From the NCBI GenBank assembly GCA_029204225.1, contig CM055096.1:63517240-63581239 (forward strand): DNA of 64,000 nt. Direction: 5' to 3'. This document shows positions 52,001 through 63,292 of this stretch, in pieces. This DNA is from Diphasiastrum complanatum. Lineage: Eukaryota > Streptophyta > Lycopodiopsida > Lycopodiales > Lycopodiaceae. The position numbers and the translations under genes were made by a program. The number at the start of each line of letters is the position of its first letter. The first letter of the stretch is position 1. The notes beneath the pieces were generated by a model that did not search any database, was not told where the DNA came from, and saw only the letters and a program-made list of their open reading frames with translations.

Positions 52001-52942
52001 TAAGTTGTATACTCTGTAAACCATTCCTTGTTAGAGTCCATGTGTTGGGTAGTGTCATTGTCTAGGTACCAGTTATCACAGTCTTCGCTGCTCCTGTAAG
52101 CCATTAACAAGTGTGTGTCATGCTCCTTGAATTCGGTCGCGTTGGAGGAGTTTGATAGTTGTTGTTGTTGTTGCTTCTTTGTCTCGTTGTAGATCTTGAT
52201 GTGACACTCCTTGATGTCGTGATTAGCTCTTTTGCAATATTTGTAGAAAAGCTTCTTGCACAATTCACCATGCTCACCTTGAGTGTGAGGCTTTTGCTGT
52301 TGCTGCTGCATTTGATTCTTGCCCTTGGAATAGTCTTTCCTCTTGGTGTATAGAGCCATGGATTTGTCTTTGATGGACAGACTGCTAGTCTTTCTCCGCA
52401 TTTCTTCTTGAAGAAGATGGCCAATCACCTTCTGAATAGTGAGTTCGGGTTGTGTGGAGATCATCACTACAAAGTGTTCATACGACATTGGAAGAGAAGA
52501 AAGCAAGGTCATAATGACATCATCATCTTGAATAGAACATCCTATAGCTAATAACTGATCTAACAGGAACTTGATGCAGTTGATGTAAGAAGTGATGGCA
52601 GTAGAATCAGACATGCTAAGAGTAAAAAACTTCTTTCTAAGATGTAATCTCATGGTTACATCGTGAGTTTAGGGTTTTGCACGTGGTAATGTGAGATATT
52701 TGGGAGTCGGCCAGATTGAGTGTGATACATTGTAATGCCTTCTGATCTTTGATCCCCCAGACCTTTGCTTGATCACCGCCTTCTGGTTTCAGGTCTGCAC
52801 CTTCTACTACATCCCAAAAATCTCTATCTATCAATATCATTCTAAGTTTTAACTTCAAAATGTAGAAGTTAGAACCATTAAACTTGTCAATGACTCTAGG
52901 TTCATTGAGTGATGAAGATGAGGAGCTACCTATATGAGACAT
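49036..52942 (-). mobile_element. Ty1/copia element B internal region (near full length, inactivated)
   Basis: Read on minus from 52,942. Gag (MSHIGSSSSSS, FNGSNFYILKLKLRMILID), a degenerate zinc knuckle (CKRANHDIKECH), then protease with LDNDTTQHMDSNKEWF, where the catalytic DSG triad is DND. Integrase: LWHSRFGHV, LVHSDLCGPMPTPS, TDGGDEYISNEMSDYM, IVERKNRTLL. RT: WQEAMESEYNSLL, FLNDNVEEELYTFQPEGF, IYGLKQVARAWFDRI, LYVDDAFSLSND. RNaseH: GSLMYAMLCTRPDLAY, STRKSTSRFCFYL, MVADIFTKALP. Domain order protease-integrase-RT-RNaseH is diagnostic for copia. Several stops and frameshifts (near 51,214, 50,680, 50,400, 49,980 and 49,500). It has a PBS at 52,995-53,007 and LTR remnants on both sides. Confidence 0.88.
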
Positions 52943-52994
52943 GATAACAGTATACAAATAGAACAAATTTAATCTCTTGGTTTATTTGAACTAG

Positions 52995-53007
52995 GCTTTG
53001 ATACCAA
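52995..53007 (-). other. Primer-binding site of copia element B
   Basis: On minus TTGGTATCAAAGC, complementary to the 3' end of initiator-Met tRNA with one mismatch to the usual TGGTATCAGAGC, three bases inside the LTR end CCCCATCA. Confidence 0.75.
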
Positions 53008-53009
53008 TC

Positions 53010-53106
53010 TGATGGGGCAAGGGAGGAAACATAGAAGAAAGCAGGAATATTGCGGAACAACTCTCCCGTTCTAATCGGCTACTAGGTGCAAAAACAGTCT
53101 ATTATG
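53010..53106 (-). repeat. 3' end of the 5' LTR of copia element B
   Basis: On plus TGATGGGGCAAGG...GCAATATT-like...CAAAAACAGTCTA matches 59,143-59,250. The match stops at about 53,106, where TGTTGGATTTATTCC starts an LTR of another family, so the LTR is interrupted. Confidence 0.7.
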
Positions 53107-53350
53107 TTGGATTTATTCCTTCTACTTTCCTAAATCTCATTTTAATCTGCCTCCATTCATGCTGCATATTTACTCAGGTTGTCACACAATCTGCATATTT
53201 ACATGCAAATTCTCACAGGTGAAGAAAAGGCGAAAGAATCGCGACACTGTGTTTCTACACGCGTTTTGGTGATAGGCGAAAAAGGCGACACTGTCTTACA
53301 GAATGTCGAAGGTGCCCTAAAAGCAAAGGCATCCTGGGAGAATGTTGAAA
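53107..53350 (+). repeat. Start of an LTR related to that at 1,186
   Basis: Begins TGTTGGATTTATTCC and matches the minus-strand sequence from 1,186 to about 900 (see first entry), with CGCGACACTGTG and GAAGGTGCC. It breaks off near 53,345, where a different LTR begins. Confidence 0.6.
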
Positions 53351-53362
53351 ATTAAGGGAGAA

Positions 53363-54711
53363 TGTTGGAAATTAAGCCCACAATTGTCTCCTTGGTGAAT
53401 GACTAATTTCTATTTCATGATTCACAATCCCATCATAATTTCAAGTTTAGATGTTAAGTTTAATAACTTGAAGTCATTGAAGACTTGGCCATCTTGAAGG
53501 ACTTCCACAAACTTGCATTTAGAACAAGTCTGCAGATTTACATTACTTTTTCAACAATCTGCAGAAATACACTAAGTGTCGCACAGTTGGAATTTTTTGC
53601 ACTTTCTCAAAAACTGCGACACTTGCCTTCGACTTCTTCCGTTCAATTAGTTTGAAGAAGTCAACTTGTTCACAGTTCAAAAGTTTAACTATTTTCAACA
53701 CCTTCGATTTTTTTGCATTACTTGAAAAATGCGAAGAGAGAGAAAATTCTCGAAGGTCATCTATTTTTAAGGGTTAAACTGTTAAAGACATCTTCGCCTT
53801 TTTGAGGGCACCTTCAACCTTTTAAGGATACCTTAAACTATTTACGGGCACCTTCGGCTTTTTCGCAAAAATCCCGAAGAGAGAAAAAAATGCCGAAGGT
53901 CGTCTATTTTGAACAAGGAACGTTTCCAGCCACTTTCCAAAATTTGCGAAGTGAGAGAAAACCACTTCACGTAAAATGTAAAGTGAGAGAATTTGCGACG
54001 TCCTCATCCTTGTCCGCGTCAACGTTCCTGATTTGTTGACCGTATATACTATGTATAGTTGTCACAAAAGCCAAATACTTCCAAGTACAATGGCTTACCT
54101 AATTAGGTGAAAAACATTTAATGTAGTTAATACATGGATGCAATCTATAAGTAGATCATCCCAGCACAGATTACTTGAGTCGCTTCGTCCATGAGACATA
54201 TTATTTGAGCCTCCCAGTTACGTCATCATTGTTGGTTGTAATTGCTATTTGTGCTTCAGTGTAATATAGCAGCAGCATGTTTTTCTATATGTGTATAACG
54301 TAAATGAATGCTTGTTGTGTTGAATGCACTTTATCGTTGTTTGATCACACTTGTTTACTCATTCTGATCAGAACACGGACGTCTATGACTCCTCAGTTTC
54401 TGATCAGACGATGGCTGTCTTTAACGCCTGAGGAACTCGCGATATCATACTGGTTTTTACTTGTTTCAGAACCGTATTTCACATTAAATCTGATTTCAAT
54501 AATACCACACACAAATCATTTCTAATCTCTTTGGTGGACTGTAGTCTCGTTTTTGAGAGTATGAATTAATTTTTAAAATCTTGTTGGGCAATTAGAACAC
54601 TTACAGTTTAGACTGTTTTTGCATCTAGCAGCTAATCGTAACGGGAGAGCTATTTCGCAATATTCTTGCTCTCTTCTCCGTTCGTGTTCTTCTATTTTTC
54701 TTGCCCCATCA
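53363..54711 (+). repeat. Solo LTR of the copia A/B family, 1,349 bp
   Basis: Begins TGTTGGAAATTAAGCCC and ends TTGCCCCATCA, the same termini as the LTR at 59,143-60,519 but in the opposite orientation. About 160 bp near the start are deleted relative to that copy. No PBS or coding sequence follows and no target-site duplication is evident. The middle is rich in GCGAAG/GAAGGT motifs; the ORFs in it are not genes. Confidence 0.8.
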
Positions 54712-55648
54712 AAAAAAGAGTAAATCAAGTCACAACTTTTACTTGGTCATGCAAGAAGACTTGACAGTTGCAAGTCACAAAGTATGTCAAAGGATATTTG
54801 CCTTCCATAGAAAACATAAAATATAACGAATTCATATCACCCTTTTATTTGAAAAGTCTAATAGCATAAGATGGTTAAAATTTCAACGTTTTCCATCTAA
54901 AAGGCCATTTAGACTACTAATATTTAGACTAGATAATGTGTGTTTGCAGGCACATTGTAAGGAGACAATAGCCAGTCCTCTCATCAAGTCGTGCGAATAG
55001 AACGAATCATCTTCACCAAAGGTTGACTAGAGGACTTGTCAGCATAGCCTATAATTTGCCAACCATCACACATTATAGAGTACAATGTTTGTCACAAAAA
55101 TTTTATTACTAAAATAATCATGCCACATGGCACAACCTTGGCCTAGATCTTAAATAAGTGGGACCCACAAACATATGTGATCTAGGACCTCAAGCCACAT
55201 CATACAAGCCTACTGAAAAGCTTGAATATGTGGGGCCCACAAAATATGTACGGTAGATGACTTTATGCCACACGACACAAGTAGATAACAATTGTCCAAT
55301 GAAACTACTAAAACAAATCTAGAATAAAACATTAGAATAAAATTAGCAAAATCTAAAACTCATAATCACAACTAGTTATTTTTGTTTCAAGTAAAAAATG
55401 TAATGTAATTATCCATTAGACAATACCTTTCTTAATCTATAAATGATCCATCTATTAATCAAATAAGAAATCAATCTAACCACAAATACAATACTCTCTT
55501 TTGTCTTTTGCTTTTCTTTTCTTTTGCACTTGGTCTTTGATATTAGTTTCTATTTTTCCACTTACTCATTTTCAATCAATGATTTTCTTTCTCCTTGATC
55601 AATGCATCTATAGAAGGTCAAGATTTAACAAAGGCCAAGCTCATATAG
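54712..55648. other. Gene-free interval with a dispersed minisatellite
   Basis: Between 55,100 and 55,290 the units TGCCACATGGCACAA, CTTGAATATGTGGGGCCCAC and ACAAGCC repeat those of the array at 44.2-44.9 kb. The rest is AT-rich with no gene recognised. Confidence 0.5.
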
Positions 55649-56655
55649 CAATACATTACTTTTTCAACAGTATGCAAAAACACACTATGTTTTCAACAAC
55701 TTCGACTTTTTCGCATTTTTTGAAATGCGAAAACTTGCATAGTTCAAAAGTTTAACCGTTTTTTACACACCTACGACTTTTTGCGAAAAATTCATCTATT
55801 TTCATGCGTTAAACTGCTTTAAAGACATCATCGTCTTTTTGAGGGCACCTTCCGCTTTTTGCAAAAAATGCGAAGAGAGAAAAAAATTTCGAAGGTCATC
55901 TAAAATAATTCTAGCAACGTCCTCGCCTGCATCAACGATGCTGAATTATTGACAGTACATACTGTGTACAGTTGCCACAAAAGCCATATACTTCAAAGTA
56001 CAATGGCTTTCCTAATTAGGTGAAAAGCATTCAATGTAATCAATACATGGATGAAATCTATAAATAGATCGTCCAAGCACAGATTAGCGATTGCTCCGTC
56101 CATGAAACGTATTATTTGAGCCTCCCAATTATGCCGTCAATTTTTGGTTGTGATTGTTATTTGTATTGTGCTTCAGTGTAATATAGTAGCAACATTTTTT
56201 TACCTGTGTACAACATAGATGAATGCTTGTTGTGATTGAATGCACTTTCATTGCTGTTTGATCGCTCTTGTTTACTCACTCTGATCAGAACACAAACGTC
56301 TACTACTTCTCAGTTTCTGATTAGACGATGGATGTCTTTGATGCTTGAGGAACTCACGATATCACACTGCTCTTCGATTTATTTCAGAATTATAGTTCAC
56401 ATTGAATATGATTTTAGTAGTACCACACACAAACCATTTCTAATCTCTTCGGTGGACTGTACTCTTGTTTTTAGAGTATGAATTAATTTTTTAGACCTTG
56501 TTAGGCAATCAGAACGCATAAGGCTCTGATTATCTTTAGCATAAGTTGTCTATTAGACTGTTTTTGCACCTAGCAATCGATTATAACGGGAGAGCTATTT
56601 CGCAATATTCCTGCTCTCTTCTTCGTTCTCGTTCTTCCTATCTCCCTTGCCTCCG
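55649..56655 (+). repeat. Partial LTR of the copia A/B family
   Basis: Matches the solo LTR from its ATTACTTTTTCAACA segment onward (including GTTTACTCACTCTGATCAGA, CCTCCCAATTATG and GGGAGAGCTATTTCGCAATA) and stops a few bases short of the CCCCATCA end, at CTTGCCTCC. It is 5'-truncated and joined at 56,656 to the cut RT of copia element A, in the opposite orientation. Confidence 0.75.
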
Positions 56656-59142
56656 TGCTAGCAGTGTATGCTAAATTTGGTCTAGTACACAACATTGCAT
56701 ACATCAAAGATCCTATTAGTGAATGATAAGGGTACTTTGATACTATATTGGAGTATCAAAAGGTTTGCAATCAGACATATGAAGCTTTTCTAAAAAGCCT
56801 TTTAAATATGTCTGCTACCTAAGATGGATCTTCTCCTGAAGTCTATTTCTAGTAATGTGAATTTCTAGCAGAGAATGGACAGCTCCTAAATTAGTCATGT
56901 CAAATTTCTTTGACAGATCACTCTTAGTAGTATGCAGAAAAAAAGTGTCGTTAGAAAAAATAAATGCATCATCTACGTAAAGATCTATGTGAACTGAATT
57001 GGTGTCTCTATGCTTTGAATAATCATTACAATCATCTGAATTGTTTGCAAATCTCAATTGAATGAAATAAGAGTTGATTCTATCGAACCATGCTCTTGCG
57101 GCCTGTTTCAAACCATAGATTGATTTGTGCAGTTGCACACATTTTGTGCTCTTGGCCTTTGACTTCAAATCCTTTCGGTTGGAATGTATACAGCTCCTCT
57201 TTGACGTTGTCGTTGAGAAATGTTGTCTTGACATCCATTCGGTGCATTTTGAGGTCTTTTGCGGCCGCTTGGACTTGAGTGAATCCTTTAGCCACCAGCC
57301 GTGCTTTCCATTTGGCAATGGAACCATCAAAGTTGATCTTCTTCTTGAAGATTCACTTGTTGTTGATAACTCTCTTGTGAGTGGGGAAGTCGACCAATGT
57401 CCAGGTCTGGTTCGTCAAAAGTGAGTTGTACTCTTTCCATAGCTTCTTGCCACTTCACAACATCCTTGGAGTTAATTGCTTCGGCTAGGCTCTCGGGTTC
57501 TTCTGATGAAGTCCAGAATGATTGAGGTGTATACCTCTGAGGAACTGTCCGAGTCCGTGAAGATCTGGGGACGTTTGGTTGACCAGGATGCGATGATGCT
57601 TCTTCTTGAATTTCTCCAAATTTGTTCGAGCTAGTTTGGTCTAGTATGATGACAGGTACTGTCAGCTGCTCGAATTCTATAGCTGTAGCTGCAGGTTCTG
57701 TAGAAGGAACATCAACGTTGAAAGAATCCATGCTAAGTAAAATAGGATGAAATGACATAGCATCGTTTATCGATGGTTGTTTGAAATCATAGTCTGTATG
57801 TTCTTGAAATATTACATCCCTAAAGACAAATACTACATTGGTGGATGGATCATAAACTTTATAAGCTTTATGTTCATCAAGATAGCCAATGAAAATACAT
57901 TTATCAATCCTATGATCCAGCTTCTTCCTAAGCTGTTTAGGAATGTGAACAAAACATATACAACCAAAGATTTTTAAATGGCTGACACTATGCTTGTGCC
58001 CATGCCAAACTTCATGAGGAGTTTTGTTGTTGACGGCTTTGGTGCTGGATCTATTCTGCACGTAACAGGCTGTGGCAGTAGCTTCTTCCCAGAACTTCGC
58101 AGGTAGGTGTGCTTGAATAGCATGGATCTGGCTGAGCTCAGAAGAGTTCGATTCTTCCTTTCTACAATCCCGTTTTGTTGAGGTGAATAGAAAGTGGTGG
58201 ACTGTCTTCTAATACCATGTTCAGCCATGTAGTCGGACATCTCGTTAGAGATGTATTCGCCGCCACCATCAGTTCGGAGTGCATTCACTTTTGTAGACGT
58301 TTGTGTCTCAGCCATGGCTTTGAATCTCTTGAAGCATTCAAAGGCTTCAGATTTGTGCTTAATGAACATGACTGTAGACCACCTAGAATAATCATCTATG
58401 AAAGTGTGGAGGCGGCAGCAGTAGGAGGACCTGATGGAGCTGTCCTTGGTTGGCATGGAATAGGTGCCAAAGGGATCTTGTATTCACGTGTCCAAATCCA
58501 CTATGCCACAGAACTATGCCACAGAACAACACTGTCATTTACATTTTCATTAGAGATACTAGCTAATGCAACTGAATTAGGGAGTACATAGAGATTTTTG
58601 ACTCTAGTGCATGTAGTAGGAATAGTATCTTCCTCGAGTATTGTACACTACTCAGATGAGAAAGTAATAGTGTAACTCTCATCAGTTATCTCAGAGACTG
58701 ATAACATGTTCTTTGATAGCTGAGGAACGTGAAGGACGTTGGGAACACAAATAGATAGATCGTTGTTGAATGTGATCTTCACTGCTCCTTTGTCTTCCAC
58801 GCGCATGGTGCTAGAATCTCCGAGGTAGATAAATTGATCTCTGTTGTAAGCTGCATACTCGGTAAACCATTCCTTGCAAGCGGTCATGTGTTGGGTAGCG
58901 TTGCTGTCCAGGTACCAGCTATCACAGTCTTTGTTGCTCTACATCCCAAAGATCTCTATCTATCAACATCATCCGGAGTTTTAACTTCCAGATGTAAAAG
59001 TTAGTACCATTGAACTTGTCAATGATTCTAGCTTCGCTAGATGACGACGATGAAGACGTACCAAGATGAGACATGTTAACAATAATACAAATAGAACACA
59101 CTAAATCTCTCGGTTTATTTGAACTACGCTCTGATACCAATC
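56656..59142 (-). mobile_element. Ty1/copia element A internal region (deleted)
   Basis: Close relative of element B, read on minus. Gag start MSHLGTSSSSSSSEA (about 59,075). A deletion near 58,925 joins gag LIDRDLWDV straight to the protease block YLDSNATQHMTACKEWF (catalytic DSG is DSN). Part of the pre-integrase region, around 58,400-58,490, is replaced by a short GC-rich insert. Integrase: TDGGGEYISNEMSDYM, IVERKNRTLL. RT: FLNDNVKEELYTFQP, LWFETGRKSMVR/YGLKQAARAWFDRI in two frames, LYVDDAFIFSNDT. It ends at 56,656 inside GSLMYAMLCTRPNLAY, so RNaseH and the 3' LTR are gone. PBS at 59,128-59,140 (TTGGTATCAGAGC on minus). Dead, smaller than B. Confidence 0.85.
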
Positions 59143-60519
59143 TGATGGGACAAGGGAAATAGAAGAACGTGAACGGAGAAGAGAGCAGGAATATTGCGGA
59201 ACATCTTTCCCGTTACAATCAGCTGCTAGATGCAAAAACAGTCTAATAGAAAGCTTATGCTAAATATGATCACAACTTTAAGTGTTCTAATTGCCCAACA
59301 GGATCTTAAAAATTAATTCATACTCTCAAAAACGAGAGTACAGTCCACCGAAGAGATTAGGAATGTTTTGTGTGTGGTATTACTGAAATCAGATTCAATG
59401 TGAAGTATGGTTCTGGAATAAATGAAAAGCAGTATGATATAGCGAGTTCCTCAGGCGTCAAAGACAACCATCGTCTAATCAGAAACTGAGGAGTCGTAGA
59501 CGTCCGTGTTCTGATCAGAGTGAATAAACAAGCACGATCGAATATCGATAAAGTGCATTCAATCACAACAAGCATTCATCTACGTTATACACAGATAGAA
59601 AAACATGTTGCTGCTATATTGCCCTGAAGCACGAATAGCAATTACAACCAACAATGACGGCGTAATTGGGAGGCTCAAATAATACGTCTCATGGATGGAG
59701 GAACTTAAGTAATATGTACTGAGATTGATGCAGACGAGGACGTCGCAAATTCTCTCACTTCGCATTTTACGTGAAGTGGTTTGCTCTCACTTTGCAACTT
59801 TCGGGAAGTGGCTGGGAACGTTCCTCGTTCAAAATAGACGACCTTTGACATTTTTCTCTCTCTTCGGGATTTTTGTGAAAAAGTCGAAGGTTCTTGTAAA
59901 TAGTTTAAGATGTCCTTAAAAGGTTGAAGGTGCCCTCAAAAAGGCGAAGATGTCTTTAACAGTTTAACTCTTAAAAATAGATGACCTTCAGGAATTTTCT
60001 CTCTCTTCGCATTTTTTCGAAAAATGCAAAAAAACCGAAGGTGTTGAAAATAGTTAAACTTTTGAACTGTGAACAAGTTGACTTCTTCAAACTAATTGAA
60101 CGGAAGAAGTCGAAGGCAAGTGTCGTAGTTTTCGGGTGCGAAAAATGCCAACTATGCGACACTTGGTATATTTCTGCATATTGTTGAAAAAGTAATGTAA
60201 ATCTGCAGACTTGTTCTAAATGCAAGTTTGTGGAAGTCCTTCAAGATGGCCAAGTCTTCAATGACTTCAAGTTATTAAACTTGACATCTAAACTTGAAAT
60301 TATGATGGGATTGGTTACCCTTTGCTAGAGATCAGCCGGAAGCCCGTTGTAGACGTTCTTCAAATAATTTGGTTGTCTAAGTTTGGGATTCCTGTAGGTA
60401 TCAGATGAGCAGACGTAGAACCAAAGTTGGTTTCACCTCATGGATAAACGTGCAGGAAGAATCATGAAATAGAAATTAGTCATTCACCAAGGAGACAACT
60501 GTGGGCTTAATTTCCAACA
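59143..60519 (-). repeat. 5' LTR of copia element A, 1,377 bp
   Basis: On minus it begins TGTTGGAAATTAAGCCCAC at 60,519 and ends TCCCATCA at 59,143, directly before the PBS. It is the fullest LTR of this family in the window. The solo LTR at 53,363-54,711 is in opposite orientation, making a large inverted-repeat pair. Confidence 0.85.
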
Positions 60520-60572
60520 CTTTTGTGTTTGAGAAAATAGACAAATGGAAATTATGTTTTGTTTATCTATAA

Positions 60573-60734
60573 TCTATATATACTAAAACTATTAGGATTT
60601 CCGGGCAGTGTGAGCTGCCTTGGGTAGGGGGAGGGGTGCGGGCAGGGGCTGGGGGGGGGGGGGTTTGCTGGGCACCCTTATATTTTGAATATATTGAATT
60701 TGCCCGCCCGCCAACGACCGGGCAAGCGTACTAG
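60573..60734 (+). mobile_element. Mini-Helitron, 162 bp
   Basis: Starts TCTATATATACTAAAACTAT and ends CTAG (60,731-60,734), inserted between A and T. The hairpin GCCCG/CGGGC (60,702-60,706 and 60,719-60,723), with loop containing CCAACGAC, lies 7 bp before CTAG. Both ends resemble the element at 41,464-41,810, including the CAACGAC loop. A G-run (about 60,649-60,663) is internal. No ORF. Confidence 0.65.
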
Positions 60735-61570
60735 TAGATTTCTTAAAAAAATTGGAAGATATTAACATGCAAAAAATGAAAAGGTATTTTCGTTTGTTGG
60801 AAATTTTATTAATAATAAAATAATTATAGATCTTAGACCTATGTAGGATTCATTGAACTCATCAAACTAGATCAATATAGTGTAGAAAATTTTAACATTG
60901 TAAAATATTGTCTCACGAGAGTTCAAATATTTGTACAATACTTGATAAAAGAAAGATGCCAATACCAAACTTACTTATATACATACAACTAGTTACTCCC
61001 TCCACGAGGCATGGCTTTGCCTGACTAAATAATTGACTAGAAAACTCTTTGAAATATCTAAATTTTGTTGGTTGTCATAAACTATTTCACTAATAATTCA
61101 AGTAGTTCAATTTATAAGCTAATTTTGTTAGCTTGCTTGCTATTTGCAATTACTTAAAAGTTAAATGGATTTTCACAAGCTCAATCATTTATTTGAGTAT
61201 TAGAAAAAAAAACCGCAAATGTGGTTCACGCCAATTGTTAAAATGTACATATTATCACTTAATTTCACCTTTGTACATTTTTCATGAGTAAAATATTAAG
61301 TATTTTTGGTTAGAAAATTTAAAGTTAAAGGTTTGATTCTAGTCTTTTCTCGGCAATTGTTGTCATTTCTTTACAAGGTTGGGTTGAAACTTCTTTCCTA
61401 GCATCGGGCGGCGGGCCATAAGTTCCCAAACCCAAGTCAAAAACTAAAATGACTAGGGCTCATCCCTTGGGAGAGGAATAATGGGATGTCACTCTTATTA
61501 TTCAGCATATGCAATTTATAACATTTTATCATATATAATTAGGGGTCAAGGATCAAGTTTTTCAATAGGG
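60735..61570. other. Gene-free interval
   Basis: AT-rich; no gene, RNA gene or repeat partner recognised. Confidence 0.4.
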
Positions 61571-61572
61571 AA

Positions 61573-61881
61573 ATCATCACGTGCTCAAATAAACTCCCTC
61601 TTGGAACACGTTATAAATTTACATGACAGCGATTGAGGCCTGGCAGTCCACACGTTAGTAGTTTACCACTTGCTTGGATATGACGGTTTTATGATCTCCA
61701 CTCTAATAAATGAAAATTAGAATTGGGGCACGTTTTTTAATTAGAATAAGTGAAACATCACGTGCTCAAAAAAACTTACCACTTGCTTGGATTTGACCTT
61801 TGGTCCTTGCGTCTAGTCATGTCAAATTATCACCAAAATTGGGGCACGTTTTTAAATAGGAAAAAAATCACGTGCTTAAAC
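61573..61881 (+). promoter_or_regulatory. Three G-box modules upstream of bHLH pseudogene 4
   Basis: ATCATCACGTGCTCAAAT (61,573-61,590), AACATCACGTGCTCAAAA (61,754-61,771) and a variant with CACGTGCTTAAA (61,869-61,880). Between the last two, AATTGGGGCACGTTTTT(T)AA is duplicated, and ACTTGCTTGGATTTGACC and CATGTCAAATTA match the upstream region of pseudogene 3. So the module of about 100 bp was amplified before or during duplication. Confidence 0.65.
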
Positions 61882-61998
61882 TAACCCTCATGGAACACGG
61901 GGGCAACTGGACGCGTTTAACGACTTCTGGCATTTCCTGTCACACAGTGGGTACTGGAGTCAAAGCTTCATTCTTATCAGCTCCTTTCGTCTGAAATG

Positions 61999-63133
61999 TT
62001 CATACACTGGAGTAATTTCTGGATTTCTGGGCTGATTGGGTGCCGGAGTAGCAATCAATCGGCCAAATTCAGAAATTTCTCCTGAATTGTACAAGGAATT
62101 CTCTGTGAATTAAGAGGAATTTTCTGTGAATCAATGCAGTTTTGGAAATTCTACATAGCAGCAACTGAAACTGATGCTGGATCGTGTATGATGGTGCTAT
62201 GTTATCGCTCGGTCGCTCAAATCTCATGAGAGGTTCGCTCGCCCTCTCTGTCTTCCTCTCCTTGTTCCTCAAATCCTCCAGAAGGCCGGTGGTGTATTTT
62301 GATTTAGTTCTAGGAATTCATATAATGGCTCTGAATTATTGGCTGCACAAAATGTGCAGATTACTAGTGTGGAACCACGGATTGGAGACGATAAGCACAG
62401 CCGGTCAAGCTGTCCTCCGAAGAGCGACTACCAGCGTACTAAAGGCTTTTTCTTATACCACCTACAAATCATGCGTGTCTCCTAGAGGATAGGGGTTCTA
62501 ATGTTGCAAACTTTCATTTTTATCTGACAGAATAATTAGAGTTGCCTTTTAGATTGATTCCATCTTTCATCTTTTCTTTTAGATCTTATTTTTGTGTTTT
62601 GGACAGACGAACTATGAGTAACACTGCCAATAACTTCTAACTAGGGATGTAGATTCTTGAGATAGAATTTCTGGAATGATGGCATGATCATGGGCAGATT
62701 CTCTGGCGATGCTTTGCAAAGAGGAAAAATGGCAGACAAGATCTCAGAAGTACGGTATTGCAGCAAAATGCTATTAATCTTAGAGGTGCGAAATAAGTTG
62801 ACGCCTTACAAAGATTAAAAGGGGTGGATGGCAAGTGATTTCGTTGTCATTCAAGCGGTATGGAGCTTTATTGTATGGGTGTTAGTATCATCTTATGTTT
62901 GTTCTATTATGCGTAATGCCAAAATTGATTTCCAATAACAATCATTGCACATATAATCAGCAATTTCAACTGACATCAAAATTGTGCAGAAAGCTGAGCT
63001 CTTGCAGCACCACAAATAAAAAGAAGAAACAGAAGGTTACCACTACTGAAGCTTGGTGCGTTTCATCGTCTATTGACTGAAACAGAACACTCCTCTGCAT
63101 AGCTTGCCAAGACGGCTGGAAGCCGTGAAGCAA
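61999..63133 (+). pseudogene. bHLH pseudogene 4 (exons 1, 2, 3 and 5)
   Basis: Fourth copy. A start-like ATG lies at 61,999, aligned with that of gene 2. Exon 1 end (about 62,155-62,232) has TGA in place of the Gly codon of GWSY. Exon 2 (62,360-62,494) keeps LVWNHGLE and TYKSC, with a frame-shifted middle and a TAG near its end. Exon 3 (62,698-62,785) starts FSGDALQRG and has the 13-nt deletion shared with pseudogene 3. The 15-nt microexon is not recognisable. Exon 5 (63,086-63,133) reads TLLCIACQDG then loses about 10 nt. Its donor and the following intron, with ACGGAGAGAATACAAAG and a GA tract, match gene 2. Exons 6-8 are absent. Confidence 0.85.
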
Positions 63134-63231
63134 GTAAGCAATTCCTCCATCCCTGTCAATTTTACTGGAATCGTATATCTGATAATTGATTAGACTGAGA
63201 AACGGAGAGAATACAAAGGAGTAAGAATATT

Positions 63232-63234
<3 letters not shown>

Positions 63235-63288
<54 letters not shown>
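63235..63288 (+). repeat. (GA)n microsatellite in the intron 5 remnant of pseudogene 4
   Basis: About 54 bp of GA on the sense strand, 100 bp after the exon 5 donor, at the position of the GA tracts in genes 1 and 2. Homology to the gene ends at this tract. Confidence 0.93.

Positions 63289-63292
<4 letters not shown>

Noticed and set aside
53822-54022. Short ORFs inside the LTRs (also at 54,304, 59,357 and 59,725)
   Set aside because: Homologous frames recur because the LTRs are homologous, with indels and stops differing; no domain.
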